Source: Candidatus Polarisedimenticolaceae bacterium (GTDB taxonomy: Bacteria; Pseudomonadota; Gammaproteobacteria; Chromatiales; Chromatiaceae). From it: DNA of 64,000 bases. The notes beneath the pieces were generated by a model. It did not search any database and was not told the DNA's origin. It saw nothing but the letters and a program-made list of their open reading frames with translations. The translations under genes and the position numbers were made by a program. The stretch covers positions 1 through 64,000 of the forward strand of contig JAKITT010000006.1 in the NCBI GenBank assembly GCA_021647945.1, written 5' to 3'. The stretch's first letter is position 1. Each line of letters begins with the position of its first letter. Of this stretch, positions 35,840 to 45,527 are shown one piece after another.

Positions 35840-37180
35840 TTACTTTAAATTATACTTATTCATAAGGTCATAGAGCGTTGGCCTGCTGACCTCTAAAAGC
35901 TCAGCGGCACGTGAGATATTACCCTCAGCATGGCTCAAAACCCGTAATACAGCATTGACTTCAGCACGCTCTCTAACCTCACGCAGAGCGAAAGTAGCAT
36001 CAACTTCATCTAATGCCTCCTCCAACTGAAGTTCTTGCGCGGTTATTAGGCTGCCCTCAGCCAGAATAGTTGCACGGCGAATTCGGTTTTCAAGCTCACG
36101 CACATTCCCTGGCCAACTGTACCCTTCAATGGCCAGCAACGCATCATTTGTGAAGCCTTTAACATTGCTCTTCACTGATCTGAATTTTTCCAGGAATGAC
36201 CAAGCAAGCAGTACAGCATCACCCATGCGCTCCCTCAAAGCGGGGATATTAATGACAATTTCAGAGACTCGGTAGTATAGATCCTCTCTAAAACCGCCCT
36301 CCTGAATCATTTGGTCCAAATGCTGATGTGTTGCACAGAGAACACGGACATCAACTGGAATCTCTTCACGACCGCCAATGCGTTCAATGATACGTTCCTG
36401 CAAGAAACGCAGCAGCTTAGCCTGCAAGGCGATAGGCATGTCTCCAATCTCATCTAGAAATAGCGTCCCACCATTGGCTATCTCAATCTTGCCCAACGTC
36501 TTTTTCACCGCACCGGTAAAGGCCCCTTTTTCAAAACCAAAAAGCTCAGACTCCAGCAGATTATCAGGAATAGACGCACAGTTGATTGCGATAAAACTTT
36601 TACCCTTCCGGTCACTCAAATCATGAATGGCCCTCGCGATCACCTCTTTACCTGTGCCACTTTCGCCCAAAATAAGCGTAGTGACATTTGTTGGTGAGAT
36701 CTTCTCAATAATTTTACACAGCGCCATCATCTCTGGACTATTTGCAATCACGCCTTTTAGTGGTACGTGTGACTGCTGGGTGAGTAAAGTTTTATTCTCT
36801 GCTTCAATCTCATGAAGCTGATATGCCCGGTCAATAATGACCTTTAAGACGTCTGAATCAATCGGTTTTTGATAAAAATCATAAGCACCGAATGTAATAG
36901 CCTCAAGTGCATTGGCCCTATCCTCATTGCCGGTAACAACAATCACCTTTGTATCCGGCGCTATCGCCAATATCTCTTTCAGCGCCTGCATCCCCTCACT
37001 GGCGTTGGTGGGATCTGGCGGCAGACCAAGATCCAGCGTAACGACGGGCGATTTGATTCGTTTCAAGGCGGCAATCCCTGACTCACGATCACCCGCTATT
37101 TCAACTTGGTAATCTTCAAAACACCATTTCAACTGGCTCTGTAGCCCTAGGTCATCTTCAATAATCAGCAAGGGTTTCAA
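35840..37180 (-). CDS. prsR: PrsR-type sigma54-dependent response regulator
   Basis: 446 residues: receiver domain (LLIIEDDLGLQSQLKW, phospho-acceptor Asp in VVTLDLGLPPD), AAA+ sigma54 activator domain with Walker A GESGTGKEV, the sigma54-contacting GAFTGA motif, and a Fis-type helix-turn-helix (NISRAAELLEVSRPTLYDLM). The receiver has the PxNASEGMQALKEI insertion typical of PrsR (TIGR02915). The start is a TTG at 37180 with GAGGTGA a few bases upstream. With PrsK it activates RpoN-dependent PEP-CTERM genes in other bacteria. I found no good -24/-12 site in this window. Confidence 0.92.
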   Translation of the reverse strand: MKPLLIIEDDLGLQSQLKWCFEDYQVEIAGDRESGIAALKRIKSPVVTLDLGLPPDPTNASEGMQALKEILAIAPDTKVIVVTGNEDRANALEAITFGAYDFYQKPIDSDVLKVIIDRAYQLHEIEAENKTLLTQQSHVPLKGVIANSPEMMALCKIIEKISPTNVTTLILGESGTGKEVIARAIHDLSDRKGKSFIAINCASIPDNLLESELFGFEKGAFTGAVKKTLGKIEIANGGTLFLDEIGDMPIALQAKLLRFLQERIIERIGGREEIPVDVRVLCATHQHLDQMIQEGGFREDLYYRVSEIVINIPALRERMGDAVLLAWSFLEKFRSVKSNVKGFTNDALLAIEGYSWPGNVRELENRIRRATILAEGSLITAQELQLEEALDEVDATFALREVRERAEVNAVLRVLSHAEGNISRAAELLEVSRPTLYDLMNKYNLK

Positions 37181-37238
37181 TGATCACCTCTCTCTTTTAT
37201 ATATCAATCTGATAAACGGCCAACTAATACCAACATAA

Positions 37239-39311
37239 CTACGTTTTATCCATCATATTTGGTAGCTCTACAGTAAAGGTCGTACCTACATTCACGCTAC
37301 TTTCGACCCAAATATGCCCACCCAGTGAACGGATAAACTCTCTGCTCTCATAGACACCAATGCCCATCCCTGCATTCCCTTTTGTCGTCTCAAATGGGCG
37401 AAAAAGTCGATTTTTTATAAAGGTGGCATCCATGCCACTTCCATCATCGACTATCTCTATAGTGGCAACACCTGCAGTTTTATTTAATTTAACAGTGACC
37501 GCCCCCTCGGGAGTCGTCGCCTCTTGGGCATTGCGCACCAAATGCCCTATCACGGAGACAAAGCGATCATAATCCGCAACAATTTTGGCAGATTGCACCG
37601 TAGATTCCAGCGTGGGCACAGGAGAGAAGCCTGATTGTTCGACAACCACCTCCTTTAGCGCCTCATTGAGGTCGACAATTCGCTCGCCTCCTGGCTCAAA
37701 ACGCCCTTTTCTTAGCTGTTTTAGCAACCGATTCATCTTGTTAACGGCATGCCCAACCGTGCCTATAGCGTCCTCCATGAACTCAGGATTGTTCTTATGT
37801 TTGGCTGAGTTTTTTACCACTAAATCAAGCTGTGCAATCAGGTTTTTAAGATCATGGACAACAAAAGCTGACAACCGGTTAAACGCTTCAAACTGCTGGG
37901 CCTGAGCAAGCGCTTCATTAGCTTCAAGAAGAACCAGATAGCTGGCGGCCTGCTGACAGGCGGTTTTCAATAGATCCCGGTCTTCCCAATTTATCTGGCG
38001 AGGTGACTGTGGCTGCCCCAACATGAGAAAACCATACAGCTTATGTTGATGTCGAATAGGAATAATCAGCCAGATATCATTGCGCTCATCAATCCACCCA
38101 GGCAGCATCATGTCATCGTAGAGATCGGGGTCTCTACGATACTCTTCAATGTGGATAATCCAATCCTTTTTATCCAAGAATTCAATCATTGAGCTATCGT
38201 GCCTCACCAACGCATTCTGCACATCCATCTGTAGGGATTTGACGCAGTGGTAATCCCCCCCCTCATTCTGAATCCAGAGCGCACCGTGGGTTGACTCAAC
38301 AATGGCGGCAACCGCCTTTATCGCCTGTTCACGAATTTTATCCCCTCTCGCTTCGCCAGCAAGTGTATGGATTAATTTCAGCCACTCTTCACGGTAGTCA
38401 TATTTGTTACTAAAAAAATGCTTACTCAGAAAAACCCTTAATCGCGCTCTCAAACTGATGGAGAAAAGAATCATCAGCAACATAACCAGCGCACAGAAAA
38501 AGAAGACCACCTGTATCATGGTGCCCCAATCTCCGCCATACGCTCTTATGTAGTAGCCCGCAGCAGACATGCCAAACAGATAGAGTCCCGTGCCAAAAAT
38601 GGTGATTGAGTGGAAAACAACCTGACGCGAGACAAAGATTTTGGTTGACCAAGTAGTTGGATTTCGCGCTGCGGAGATCACCAACATCGGTACGACAAAT
38701 GCACTGATATAACCTCGTGCAGTCCAAAGTGAGAAGCTCACCTCTCTAAATAGCAGTGCATCTGCATAGAGAAAAAAATCATATGCGTAGCTGGCTCCAA
38801 TCCCCAAGTAGAGGTATTTGACCGCCCAGCGGTGATCCATCCGTGTATTTCTGAACAGCTGCTCAACCATAATCAAGCCGGCAATCGCAATACCAAGATG
38901 CCCCACCATCTGCAAATCAACGGCGTAGTCGACCGAATAACTCGAAGATAAGCTCGACAGCAAAAATGCAGCCAACAACAGAAACATTGAGAGTAAAAAT
39001 ACAGCGACAGGGATACGCTGAATAAGCTTTCGCTCTTCACTCCCTTTCCTTCTGAGAGGTGTCATCAACTGGTACAAAAAAACAAACCAACAGAGGTTTT
39101 TTACTACCTCAAAAAAGTAGTACCCCCCAATCGTGTATAGATTCTCACTATTTAGGAGTATCGCCCCAGAAACGGACCAGAGAGCGGTCAATGCGACGGC
39201 AACCAACAAAGCTGCACCCTCTATCCGCCCACGCCAACCCGAGAGCAACAGAAGTGCAAATAGTAGGTAGAGTACGGCAGAGAGCGAATAGCCTAACAAT
39301 CCAAAATTCAA
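37239..39311 (-). CDS. prsK: PrsK-type membrane histidine kinase
   Basis: 690 residues. The first 290 or so contain about eight membrane segments, followed by a GAF-like domain (about 320-460), a dimerisation helix with the H box FVVHDLKNLIAQLDLVVKN, and a HATPase domain with N box HLVRNAQEATTPEG, G1 DDGSGMD and G2 GMGIGVYESREFI. This matches the PrsK family (TIGR02916). It would phosphorylate the PrsR-like protein encoded 58 bp downstream. The start is a TTG at 39311 without a strong ribosome-binding site; no better start is seen. Confidence 0.9.
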   Translation of the reverse strand: MNFGLLGYSLSAVLYLLFALLLLSGWRGRIEGAALLVAVALTALWSVSGAILLNSENLYTIGGYYFFEVVKNLCWFVFLYQLMTPLRRKGSEERKLIQRIPVAVFLLSMFLLLAAFLLSSLSSSYSVDYAVDLQMVGHLGIAIAGLIMVEQLFRNTRMDHRWAVKYLYLGIGASYAYDFFLYADALLFREVSFSLWTARGYISAFVVPMLVISAARNPTTWSTKIFVSRQVVFHSITIFGTGLYLFGMSAAGYYIRAYGGDWGTMIQVVFFFCALVMLLMILFSISLRARLRVFLSKHFFSNKYDYREEWLKLIHTLAGEARGDKIREQAIKAVAAIVESTHGALWIQNEGGDYHCVKSLQMDVQNALVRHDSSMIEFLDKKDWIIHIEEYRRDPDLYDDMMLPGWIDERNDIWLIIPIRHQHKLYGFLMLGQPQSPRQINWEDRDLLKTACQQAASYLVLLEANEALAQAQQFEAFNRLSAFVVHDLKNLIAQLDLVVKNSAKHKNNPEFMEDAIGTVGHAVNKMNRLLKQLRKGRFEPGGERIVDLNEALKEVVVEQSGFSPVPTLESTVQSAKIVADYDRFVSVIGHLVRNAQEATTPEGAVTVKLNKTAGVATIEIVDDGSGMDATFIKNRLFRPFETTKGNAGMGIGVYESREFIRSLGGHIWVESSVNVGTTFTVELPNMMDKT

Positions 39312-39838
39312 CGTAAAGCTGCCTTATTTTTCACAAAATAGCTCGGTTCTGCATGATTTCAAGTGCCGTATCAAAAAGAGCCTACCATCGTCAGAAAGTA
39401 GTGTTCTTCATTTAGGAAGGGAATCGTATTCATTATAGTTATAATCATTCACTGACCTAATGAGTGCTAATCCTCAGTTGAGGGTAGATAACTCGTACCA
39501 AGTCCGTAACAAATCAATGATATAGCCAAGAGACAACGTGTAAGACAAAACAAAGACATAGACGCGCCTAGCTGAGGTTCGGCACTAATCAGGTTCACTG
39601 ATGTAGGGCTCCACACCACCACAACACCTCTCTCTATAAGACGACGAATAGTGTAACCCCATATCAATGCACTGTAAAAACTAAGAAATTGCTTGGAAAA
39701 CGGCTTGTTAGAATCAACTTATCGAAACTATGTCATACCCAATCATATCGCATGTTTTCTCATATTTAAGCGCTAAATGTGCGCTATACTGATTACGATT
39801 TTGCTTAATCTGACACAACAAATAGGCCAACATTCATA
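39312..39838. other. Divergent intergenic region between prsK and gspG
   Basis: 527 bp with no supported gene. A possible -10 TATACT lies at 39785-39790, 49 bases before the gspG start; the -35 region (ATATTT) is poor. The palindrome AGCGCTAAATGTGCGCT at 39769-39785 overlaps the start of the -10 and could be an operator. A 66-codon minus frame here has no family resemblance and no ribosome-binding site. Confidence 0.35.
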
Positions 39839-40285
39839 ATGTCAATCCAACGCGCACGCCACCTTGGTAGTAAATCTCACCAATCAGCATTCACACTTAT
39901 CGAAGTGATGGTTGTTGTTGTCATCTTGAGCATTCTCGCCGCCATTATCGTCCCTAAGATTATGGATCGACCAGAACAGGCAAGAATCACCAAAGCCAAG
40001 AGCGATATCCGAGCACTACAAGCGGCTCTCAGCATCTATAAATTGGATAACTTTGCTTACCCCAGCACAGACCAAGGGCTTGAAGCACTCACCATGAAGC
40101 CCGCTGGACGCCCAGAAGCAAAAAATTGGAAAGCGGGTGGTTATGTGGATCGTCTCCCTGCTGACCCTTGGGGTAACGACTATCTCTATCTCAGCCCTGG
40201 TTCTCACGGTGATATCGACATCTACTCCGCAGGCCAAAACCCTCACGCTGAGGATGACAACATTGGCAACTGGAACCTAGATTAA
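39839..40285 (+). CDS. gspG: Type II secretion major pseudopilin GspG
   Basis: 148 residues. The class III leader ends QSA before FTLIEVMVVVVILSILAAII, and the body has KAKSDIRALQAALSIYKLDN, STDQGLEAL and WGNDYLYLSPGSHGDIDIYS. The residue before the cleavage site is Ala rather than the usual Gly. GspG polymerises into the pseudopilus that pushes substrates through the secretin. First gene of an eleven-gene gsp operon; a 47-bp gap precedes gspH. Confidence 0.95.
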   Translation: MSIQRARHLGSKSHQSAFTLIEVMVVVVILSILAAIIVPKIMDRPEQARITKAKSDIRALQAALSIYKLDNFAYPSTDQGLEALTMKPAGRPEAKNWKAGGYVDRLPADPWGNDYLYLSPGSHGDIDIYSAGQNPHAEDDNIGNWNLD

Positions 40286-40332
40286 TATTTAACCACACGA
40301 CACAAGCATCCGTTTTAAGGCCACAGGATCAG

Positions 40333-40857
40333 ATGACGACCTCACCACTCCCTCGCCAAAAAGGCCAATGGCAGAAGGGTTTTACGCTGGTCGAGTTGAT
40401 GGTCGTCATTGTCATCATGAGCATTATGCTGGGCTTTCTGGTGGTATCGATTGGCGGCGGCGAACGCGACAAACCGTTGCAGGATGAGGCCAAACGCATC
40501 TCCGCACTTATTAAACTCGCCACCGAGCAGTCAATGTTGCAATCGATGGAGATTGGCCTGCTGATTGATGAAGGTAGCTACCGATTCCTCACACTGCATG
40601 AAGAGAGCTGGTCACCACTCTCAGAGAACAACTTCCGACAACGCAAGCTACCCGGGAGCATTCAGCTAGAATTGGTCACTATTGAGCATCTCCCTCCACC
40701 CGAACAGTTGGAGAAGAGAGTCCCACAAATTCTACTCCTCAGCAGCGGCGAGATGACGCCATTTGAACTGGAGATTAGAGGAGATGATATCGACTACTAC
40801 TTCTCCCTCACAGGCTCAGCCATGGGCAAACTGACCCTTCAGCAGGTCGAATATTGA
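40333..40857 (+). CDS. gspH: Type II secretion minor pseudopilin GspH
   Basis: 174 residues. Leader ending QKG before FTLVELMVVIVIMSIMLGFL, then a short globular domain (ALIKLATEQSMLQSMEIGLL, GSYRFLTLHEESW). The position after gspG and the size fit GspH. Its TGA overlaps the TTG start of gspI. Confidence 0.9.
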   Translation: MTTSPLPRQKGQWQKGFTLVELMVVIVIMSIMLGFLVVSIGGGERDKPLQDEAKRISALIKLATEQSMLQSMEIGLLIDEGSYRFLTLHEESWSPLSENNFRQRKLPGSIQLELVTIEHLPPPEQLEKRVPQILLLSSGEMTPFELEIRGDDIDYYFSLTGSAMGKLTLQQVEY

Positions 40858-41258
40858 CTCTCCCATATCGACAGAGCAAGGGGTTCACCCTGCTAGAGGT
40901 GCTGATCAGCTTGGCCATTTTGACCATCGCCCTTGGTGCCATCGTGCAGACCACAGGCAACAGCACCAACAATCTCACTCATCTGGTGAACAAGAGTTTT
41001 GCCCATTGGGTCGCGCTCAATAAAGCCACTGAACTGCAAATTGAAGAGCAATGGCCCACAGCAGGCAATCAATCGGGAGAGTATGAGATGGCCAACCGAG
41101 CGTGGCATTGGCAAGTTAAAATATCTGAGACCAACGACATCAACGTCCGAAAGATGGAGATCTCCGTCAGTGAAGAGAATCACAAAGAGTCACCACTCAT
41201 CAGCCTGATCGGTTTTCTCGGCAAACCGTCACCCAAAGAGAAGAGTGCCTCACAATGA
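40854..41258 (+). CDS. gspI: Type II secretion minor pseudopilin GspI
   Basis: 134 residues from a TTG start (40854) embedded in the gspH stop (TTGA), with AGG 7 bases upstream. The leader QSKG precedes FTLLEVLISLAILTIALGAI, and NKATELQIEEQWP is typical of GspI. It starts the pseudopilus tip complex with GspJ and GspK. Stop overlaps gspJ start (ATGA). Confidence 0.9.
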   Translation: MTLPYRQSKGFTLLEVLISLAILTIALGAIVQTTGNSTNNLTHLVNKSFAHWVALNKATELQIEEQWPTAGNQSGEYEMANRAWHWQVKISETNDINVRKMEISVSEENHKESPLISLIGFLGKPSPKEKSASQ

Positions 41259-41866
41259 GAGCACAGCACGGCTTCACACTGATCGAACTACTCATTGCCG
41301 TATCGATCTTTGCAGTATTAGCCACCATCGCCTATGGCGGGCTAGGTGCTGTACTCGATACCCGCGAACATACCGAAAAAGTTGCCCATCGGCTCAGCCA
41401 ACTACAGATTGCATTGACCATCATGCAGCGCGATATTGAACAAGCCACCACACGATCAGTACGTGATGAGTTTGGTGATAGAAAAGAGGCCTTTATCGGT
41501 AGCAATCAATCAGGCAGCTATATTGAACTCACCAGCAATGGCCACGCTAACCCACTCAAACGCGCCAGGAGTTCACTTCAACGGGTCGCATACCACTTCT
41601 CAGAGGGTGAGCTGACACGCTCAATCTGGCCGGTGCTTGATCTCCCCCAAGAGGCGATAGCTAACAAAGAGGTTGCCCTTAGCGGCCTGACTGATCTCAA
41701 CTTCCGCTACCTTGATAGCAATAGAAAATGGCAGCAAAGCTGGCCACCAGAGAGTACAGAAGAGGATATTCACCCGGCACGACCTATCGCGGTAGAGGTG
41801 GTACTCGAATATAAGGAGTGGGGCGAGATCAAACGTCTTTTCCGGCTCGTCGATAGCAGCCAATGA
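41255..41866 (+). CDS. gspJ: Type II secretion minor pseudopilin GspJ
   Basis: 203 residues. Leader MRAQHG then FTLIELLIAVSIFAVLATIA; body has LQIALTIMQRDIEQATTRSV and a C-terminal VLEYKEWGEIKRLFRLV, both GspJ traits. Start and stop are both overlapped by neighbours (ATGA), so expression is coupled. Confidence 0.92.
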   Translation: MRAQHGFTLIELLIAVSIFAVLATIAYGGLGAVLDTREHTEKVAHRLSQLQIALTIMQRDIEQATTRSVRDEFGDRKEAFIGSNQSGSYIELTSNGHANPLKRARSSLQRVAYHFSEGELTRSIWPVLDLPQEAIANKEVALSGLTDLNFRYLDSNRKWQQSWPPESTEEDIHPARPIAVEVVLEYKEWGEIKRLFRLVDSSQ

Positions 41867-42840
41867 GAGAGCAGAGAGGCGTCGCCCTAATCACCGCACT
41901 ACTCATCGTCGCATTTGCAGCCAGCATCTCCTTTGCTCTACTGGAGAAACAACTACTGGATATCCATCGCACCGAAAACGTGCTGACCGCTGGGCGAGGG
42001 GAACTCTACGCGCTCGGGGGTGAAGAGTGGGCCAGAGGCATGTTACTGCGAAACCAAGAGGAGGATAAAAAAGAGAACATCACCTACGATGGCCTGGAAG
42101 AGGCGTGGGCACAACCGCTCCCCCCAACCCCCATTGAAACCGGCGGTGAGATCACCTCATCTATTGAAGATATGCAGTCCCGCTTTAATCTCAACAATCT
42201 GCACCTAGCAAAAGATGCGAGCGATGAAGATAAAGAGGATGTTATTCAACAACTGGCGCTCTTCACACGCCTATTGCGGGTATTGGAGATTGATGAGCAG
42301 CTAGCAAAAAAGGTGGCCGATTGGCTTGACCGAGATATCAATACACGTTTCCCCGATGGTGCAGAGGATCAAGAGTACCTCGCTGAAAAGCAGCCCTACC
42401 GTGCCGCCAATGGGCCGATGGGTAGCCCCACTGAATTGCGCCTGATCAAAGGCATCACCCAGCAAGAGTATGAGAAACTACTGCCACACACCACCACACT
42501 GCCCGAGTCCACACTGATCAACATAAACACAGCCACTATTGGACTATTGGAGGCGCTAGACGATAACTTGGATGATATTTCCGCCATCACATTAGCAGAT
42601 GAGAGAAAAGAGACACCGTTTCAGACAAAAGATGAATTTCTCGATAGAATCGACCAATTGAGGAGCGGTGGCAATCAATCAAGCACCGCCATTGAGTCAC
42701 TAATAAGCACAACCAGCAGCTACTATATGGCACGGACCACAATCAAGATGGGCAGCTTCAAGCAGCAAAAATTCAGCCTGATCAATGTGAGCGATGATGG
42801 ACAGATTCGTACAATTTCACGCAGCATTGGGAGTTACTGA
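41863..42840 (+). CDS. gspK: Type II secretion minor pseudopilin GspK
   Basis: 325 residues, the largest pseudopilin as expected. Leader MREQRG then VALITALLIVAFAASISFAL; SSIEDMQSRFNLNNL, VADWLDRDINTRFPDGAEDQ and LININTATIGLLEAL are GspK signatures. It caps the pseudopilus. The gspL GTG begins 2 bases after its stop. Confidence 0.93.
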   Translation: MREQRGVALITALLIVAFAASISFALLEKQLLDIHRTENVLTAGRGELYALGGEEWARGMLLRNQEEDKKENITYDGLEEAWAQPLPPTPIETGGEITSSIEDMQSRFNLNNLHLAKDASDEDKEDVIQQLALFTRLLRVLEIDEQLAKKVADWLDRDINTRFPDGAEDQEYLAEKQPYRAANGPMGSPTELRLIKGITQQEYEKLLPHTTTLPESTLININTATIGLLEALDDNLDDISAITLADERKETPFQTKDEFLDRIDQLRSGGNQSSTAIESLISTTSSYYMARTTIKMGSFKQQKFSLINVSDDGQIRTISRSIGSY

Positions 42841-42842
42841 GG

Positions 42843-44072
42843 GTGAGTAACTGCCTCTACCTCCGCTTTACAAATAGTGATAGCCAACAACTTAGCTGGC
42901 TACCTACCGATAGTAACGGGCCAACCGAAGAGCCAACATTGGGTTCACCCGAAGAGGCCGCCGAGATTGCAGGCAGTCGGCGCATCATCTTATTGGCACC
43001 TGCCGCCGATGTACTGCTCATTCAGCCATCACTACCCACCCAAAACCGGCAACGTCTGCTGCAAGCAATCCCATTCGCATTGGAAAATCAGATCGCCAGC
43101 GATATCGATCAGCAGCACTTTACCGTTGGCCCTCAGAATAAAGATAACAGTCTGCCCGTCGCCATCATCAGCAAGCTGAAGATTGAGCACTGGCTCAACA
43201 CGCTGGAGGCGGCTGGCATTCGGCCCCACGCCATCTATCCAGAGACCCTTTGTCTGCCCTACAGCGAGGGTGACTGGACACTACTGGCCGACAAAAACCG
43301 TACCCTTCTGCGCTGCGGGAAATTTAGTGGCCTCACACTCGATTTTGAAAATAGCCAACAGATGATAGCGCTTCTGCTGGAGCGGGCAGAGGAGTCTCCA
43401 CCCAACAAGATCAATCTAATCACCTGCGGCGAAGAGTCACAAGCGCAATTCAATGACAGTCGATTAGCTGAATTTACTAAAGAGCTAGTGGTCAGCTCAT
43501 GCGATGAAGAGCCGTTGCTGTTGATGGCAAAAAACTGCAACCCCTCAGAGAATCTCAATCTACTCCATGGTCCCTACCAACAAGATAATCGAGGCCAGCT
43601 CATATGGCGCAGTTGGTATCCGGCACTCACCATTGCACTCATCTTAACCACACTCAGCATCGCCTCCGCCCTGCATGAGCTGAGCCGGCTTGACCAACAG
43701 CACCAAGCACTCAGCCAACAGATTGAACAGCTATTCAAAAAAAGCCTGCCTGAGAGCAGAAAGATGGTCAACCCACGTGCTCAAATGTCACAAAAACTGC
43801 AAGCGCTACAGGGCAATGGTAGCGGTAACAGCAGTTTTCTAACACTGGTCAATCTCACAGGTAAAGCGATCAATAACCAACCAAAAAGCACCATTGATGG
43901 CCTCAGTTACCGCCAAGGTGAACTGAGCATCCAACTCACCATTAAAGATCTACAGCTGCTTGAGTTGCTAAAAAAGGAGCTAGAAAAATCACAACTTAGC
44001 GTCAACATCCGTTCGGCCAACGTACAAAAAGATAGCGTAAAGGCCCACCTACAGATCGGGGAGATGCAGTAG
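42843..44072 (+). CDS. gspL: Type II secretion inner-membrane protein GspL
   Basis: 409 residues from a GTG at 42843 (GGGAG upstream). A cytoplasmic actin-like part (IILLAPAADVLLIQPSLPTQ, FALENQIASDIDQQHF) is followed by one membrane segment (WYPALTIALILTTLSIASAL, about 258-277) and a periplasmic ferredoxin-like domain. It recruits the GspE ATPase to the inner-membrane platform. Its stop directly abuts the gspM ATG. Confidence 0.9.
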   Translation: MSNCLYLRFTNSDSQQLSWLPTDSNGPTEEPTLGSPEEAAEIAGSRRIILLAPAADVLLIQPSLPTQNRQRLLQAIPFALENQIASDIDQQHFTVGPQNKDNSLPVAIISKLKIEHWLNTLEAAGIRPHAIYPETLCLPYSEGDWTLLADKNRTLLRCGKFSGLTLDFENSQQMIALLLERAEESPPNKINLITCGEESQAQFNDSRLAEFTKELVVSSCDEEPLLLMAKNCNPSENLNLLHGPYQQDNRGQLIWRSWYPALTIALILTTLSIASALHELSRLDQQHQALSQQIEQLFKKSLPESRKMVNPRAQMSQKLQALQGNGSGNSSFLTLVNLTGKAINNQPKSTIDGLSYRQGELSIQLTIKDLQLLELLKKELEKSQLSVNIRSANVQKDSVKAHLQIGEMQ

Positions 44073-44558
44073 ATGAAACAGTGGTTCTTCAGCCGACAAC
44101 CACAGGAGCGCTTAGCCCTGACCGTTATGGCTATGTTTATCATGGGAGCGGCTATCTACACCCTCTTCTGGCTACCGCTCAATGACGATATTGCACAAAA
44201 ACGCCTTTGGGTTTCTGAACAACAGAAAACTCTCGACTGGATGCAGCGCACCGCCATAGCGATCAAACGGCTCAACCCAAGTTCAAAAACAGGCGGCCAA
44301 CAGAAAAGCAACGAAGCACTATTGACGACGATTGACCGCACCGCTAAACAATTGAACATACGTGACGCAGTAAAACGGATCAAACCGCAAGGTAATGACA
44401 AGGTGCAACTCTGGCTTGAACAGGTTCCATTTGATCGTGTAGTCCGCTGGCTCGACTCACTCCAGCAGCAACACAATGTGTCAATAAGTACGATAACCAT
44501 TGATCGACAGAGTGGTTCTGGCTTGATCAATGCACGAATCAACCTGGAGAGATCATGA
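44073..44558 (+). CDS. gspM: Type II secretion inner-membrane protein GspM
   Basis: 161 residues: one membrane helix near the N-terminus (LALTVMAMFIMGAAIYTLFW) and a periplasmic domain with LLTTIDRTAKQLNIRDAVKR and QVPFDRVVRWLDSLQQQHNV. It partners with GspL. No gap to gspL; the stop overlaps the gspN start by ATGA. Confidence 0.9.
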   Translation: MKQWFFSRQPQERLALTVMAMFIMGAAIYTLFWLPLNDDIAQKRLWVSEQQKTLDWMQRTAIAIKRLNPSSKTGGQQKSNEALLTTIDRTAKQLNIRDAVKRIKPQGNDKVQLWLEQVPFDRVVRWLDSLQQQHNVSISTITIDRQSGSGLINARINLERS

Positions 44559-45310
44559 CCATAAAAAAGTGGCTGGGATATCTCCTGTTTACGCTCTGCG
44601 GTTATCTACTGTTTCTCATCGGCACCCTACCGGCAACACAGCTCTATAACGTTGCAAAAGAGCAGATACCTGGCCTCCAGTTAGCTCAGATCAAAGGTTC
44701 TGTATGGGATGGCAGCGCCCAACAGCTCACCTTTAAGGGGCTGCAAATTGGGCCAATCTACTGGCAATTCAAACCACTCTCTCTGCTCTTTGGGCAGATT
44801 GAGGTGGCTCTTACCATTAGTGACGCAAAGCTAAAAGCGACAAGCAGAGCTGGCAGCACTCTGAGTGGCGAGTTCTACCTCTCTAATTTAAAGGGTGAGA
44901 GTAGCGTTGAAATCATCACTTCACTGATACCAAACCTGCCTGTCACGCCCGCAGGCAGCATCATATTTGACCTTGAGGAGGTTGGTTTTAGTGACCAGCA
45001 TCTCAGCAGCGCTACCGGCAATATTGATTGGCAACGGGCCAGTGTAACGCAGCCTATTGATATTCAAATCGGCAACCTTAATCTGCGACTTAATAGTGAC
45101 GATGATGGGATTCATGGGAAAATTTCCGACCAAGGCGCAACGCTCGGAATCGATGCGCAACTTGAGCTTCAGGCGAGCGGCCAATATCAGATCAAAGGCA
45201 AGATCCAACCAAAGCCCAACACACCCACCGATCTTATCAACGCGCTGAATATACTGGGCAGGCCTGACCCTACTGGTGCCATATCTATCAACTTGTCGGG
45301 ACATCTCTAA
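44555..45310 (+). CDS. gspN: Type II secretion protein GspN
   Basis: 251 residues: N-terminal membrane segment (LGYLLFTLCGYLLFLIGTLP), then a periplasmic domain with LPATQLYNVAKEQIPGLQLA, IKGSVWDGSAQQLTFKGLQI and GSIIFDLEEVGF, matching the GspN family. It is dispensable in many systems, but in operons that lack gspC a GspN-type protein can bridge the platform and secretin (as described for Xanthomonas XpsN); applying this here is inference. Confidence 0.88.
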   Translation: MTIKKWLGYLLFTLCGYLLFLIGTLPATQLYNVAKEQIPGLQLAQIKGSVWDGSAQQLTFKGLQIGPIYWQFKPLSLLFGQIEVALTISDAKLKATSRAGSTLSGEFYLSNLKGESSVEIITSLIPNLPVTPAGSIIFDLEEVGFSDQHLSSATGNIDWQRASVTQPIDIQIGNLNLRLNSDDDGIHGKISDQGATLGIDAQLELQASGQYQIKGKIQPKPNTPTDLINALNILGRPDPTGAISINLSGHL

Positions 45311-45527
45311 CCGCTAATAGAGCACACTATTTGCAACTAACATTGGCTAATATAAACATCTACTCTATCATTGATGTACTAGCTTATATATTTCTGCTAA
45401 CCTTATGAAGGATAACAAAAAAACAGTCCGTAAAAAATGCTGTTTTAGTGAGTCAAATGCGAATTCTCAACAACTCAATGACGGACATTTGGGCGTCAAT
45501 AGCGGCCGATTTAGAACAGGAATAATT

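Noticed and set aside
39336-39375. Sigma54 promoter upstream of prsK
   Set aside because: Minus-strand GGCAC and TGCA elements are present, but GG and GC are 13 bases apart instead of 10, and no better -24/-12 site was found.
39467-39667. 66-codon minus-strand frame between prsK and gspG
   Set aside because: No ribosome-binding site, no family resemblance and low protein-like character; probably chance.
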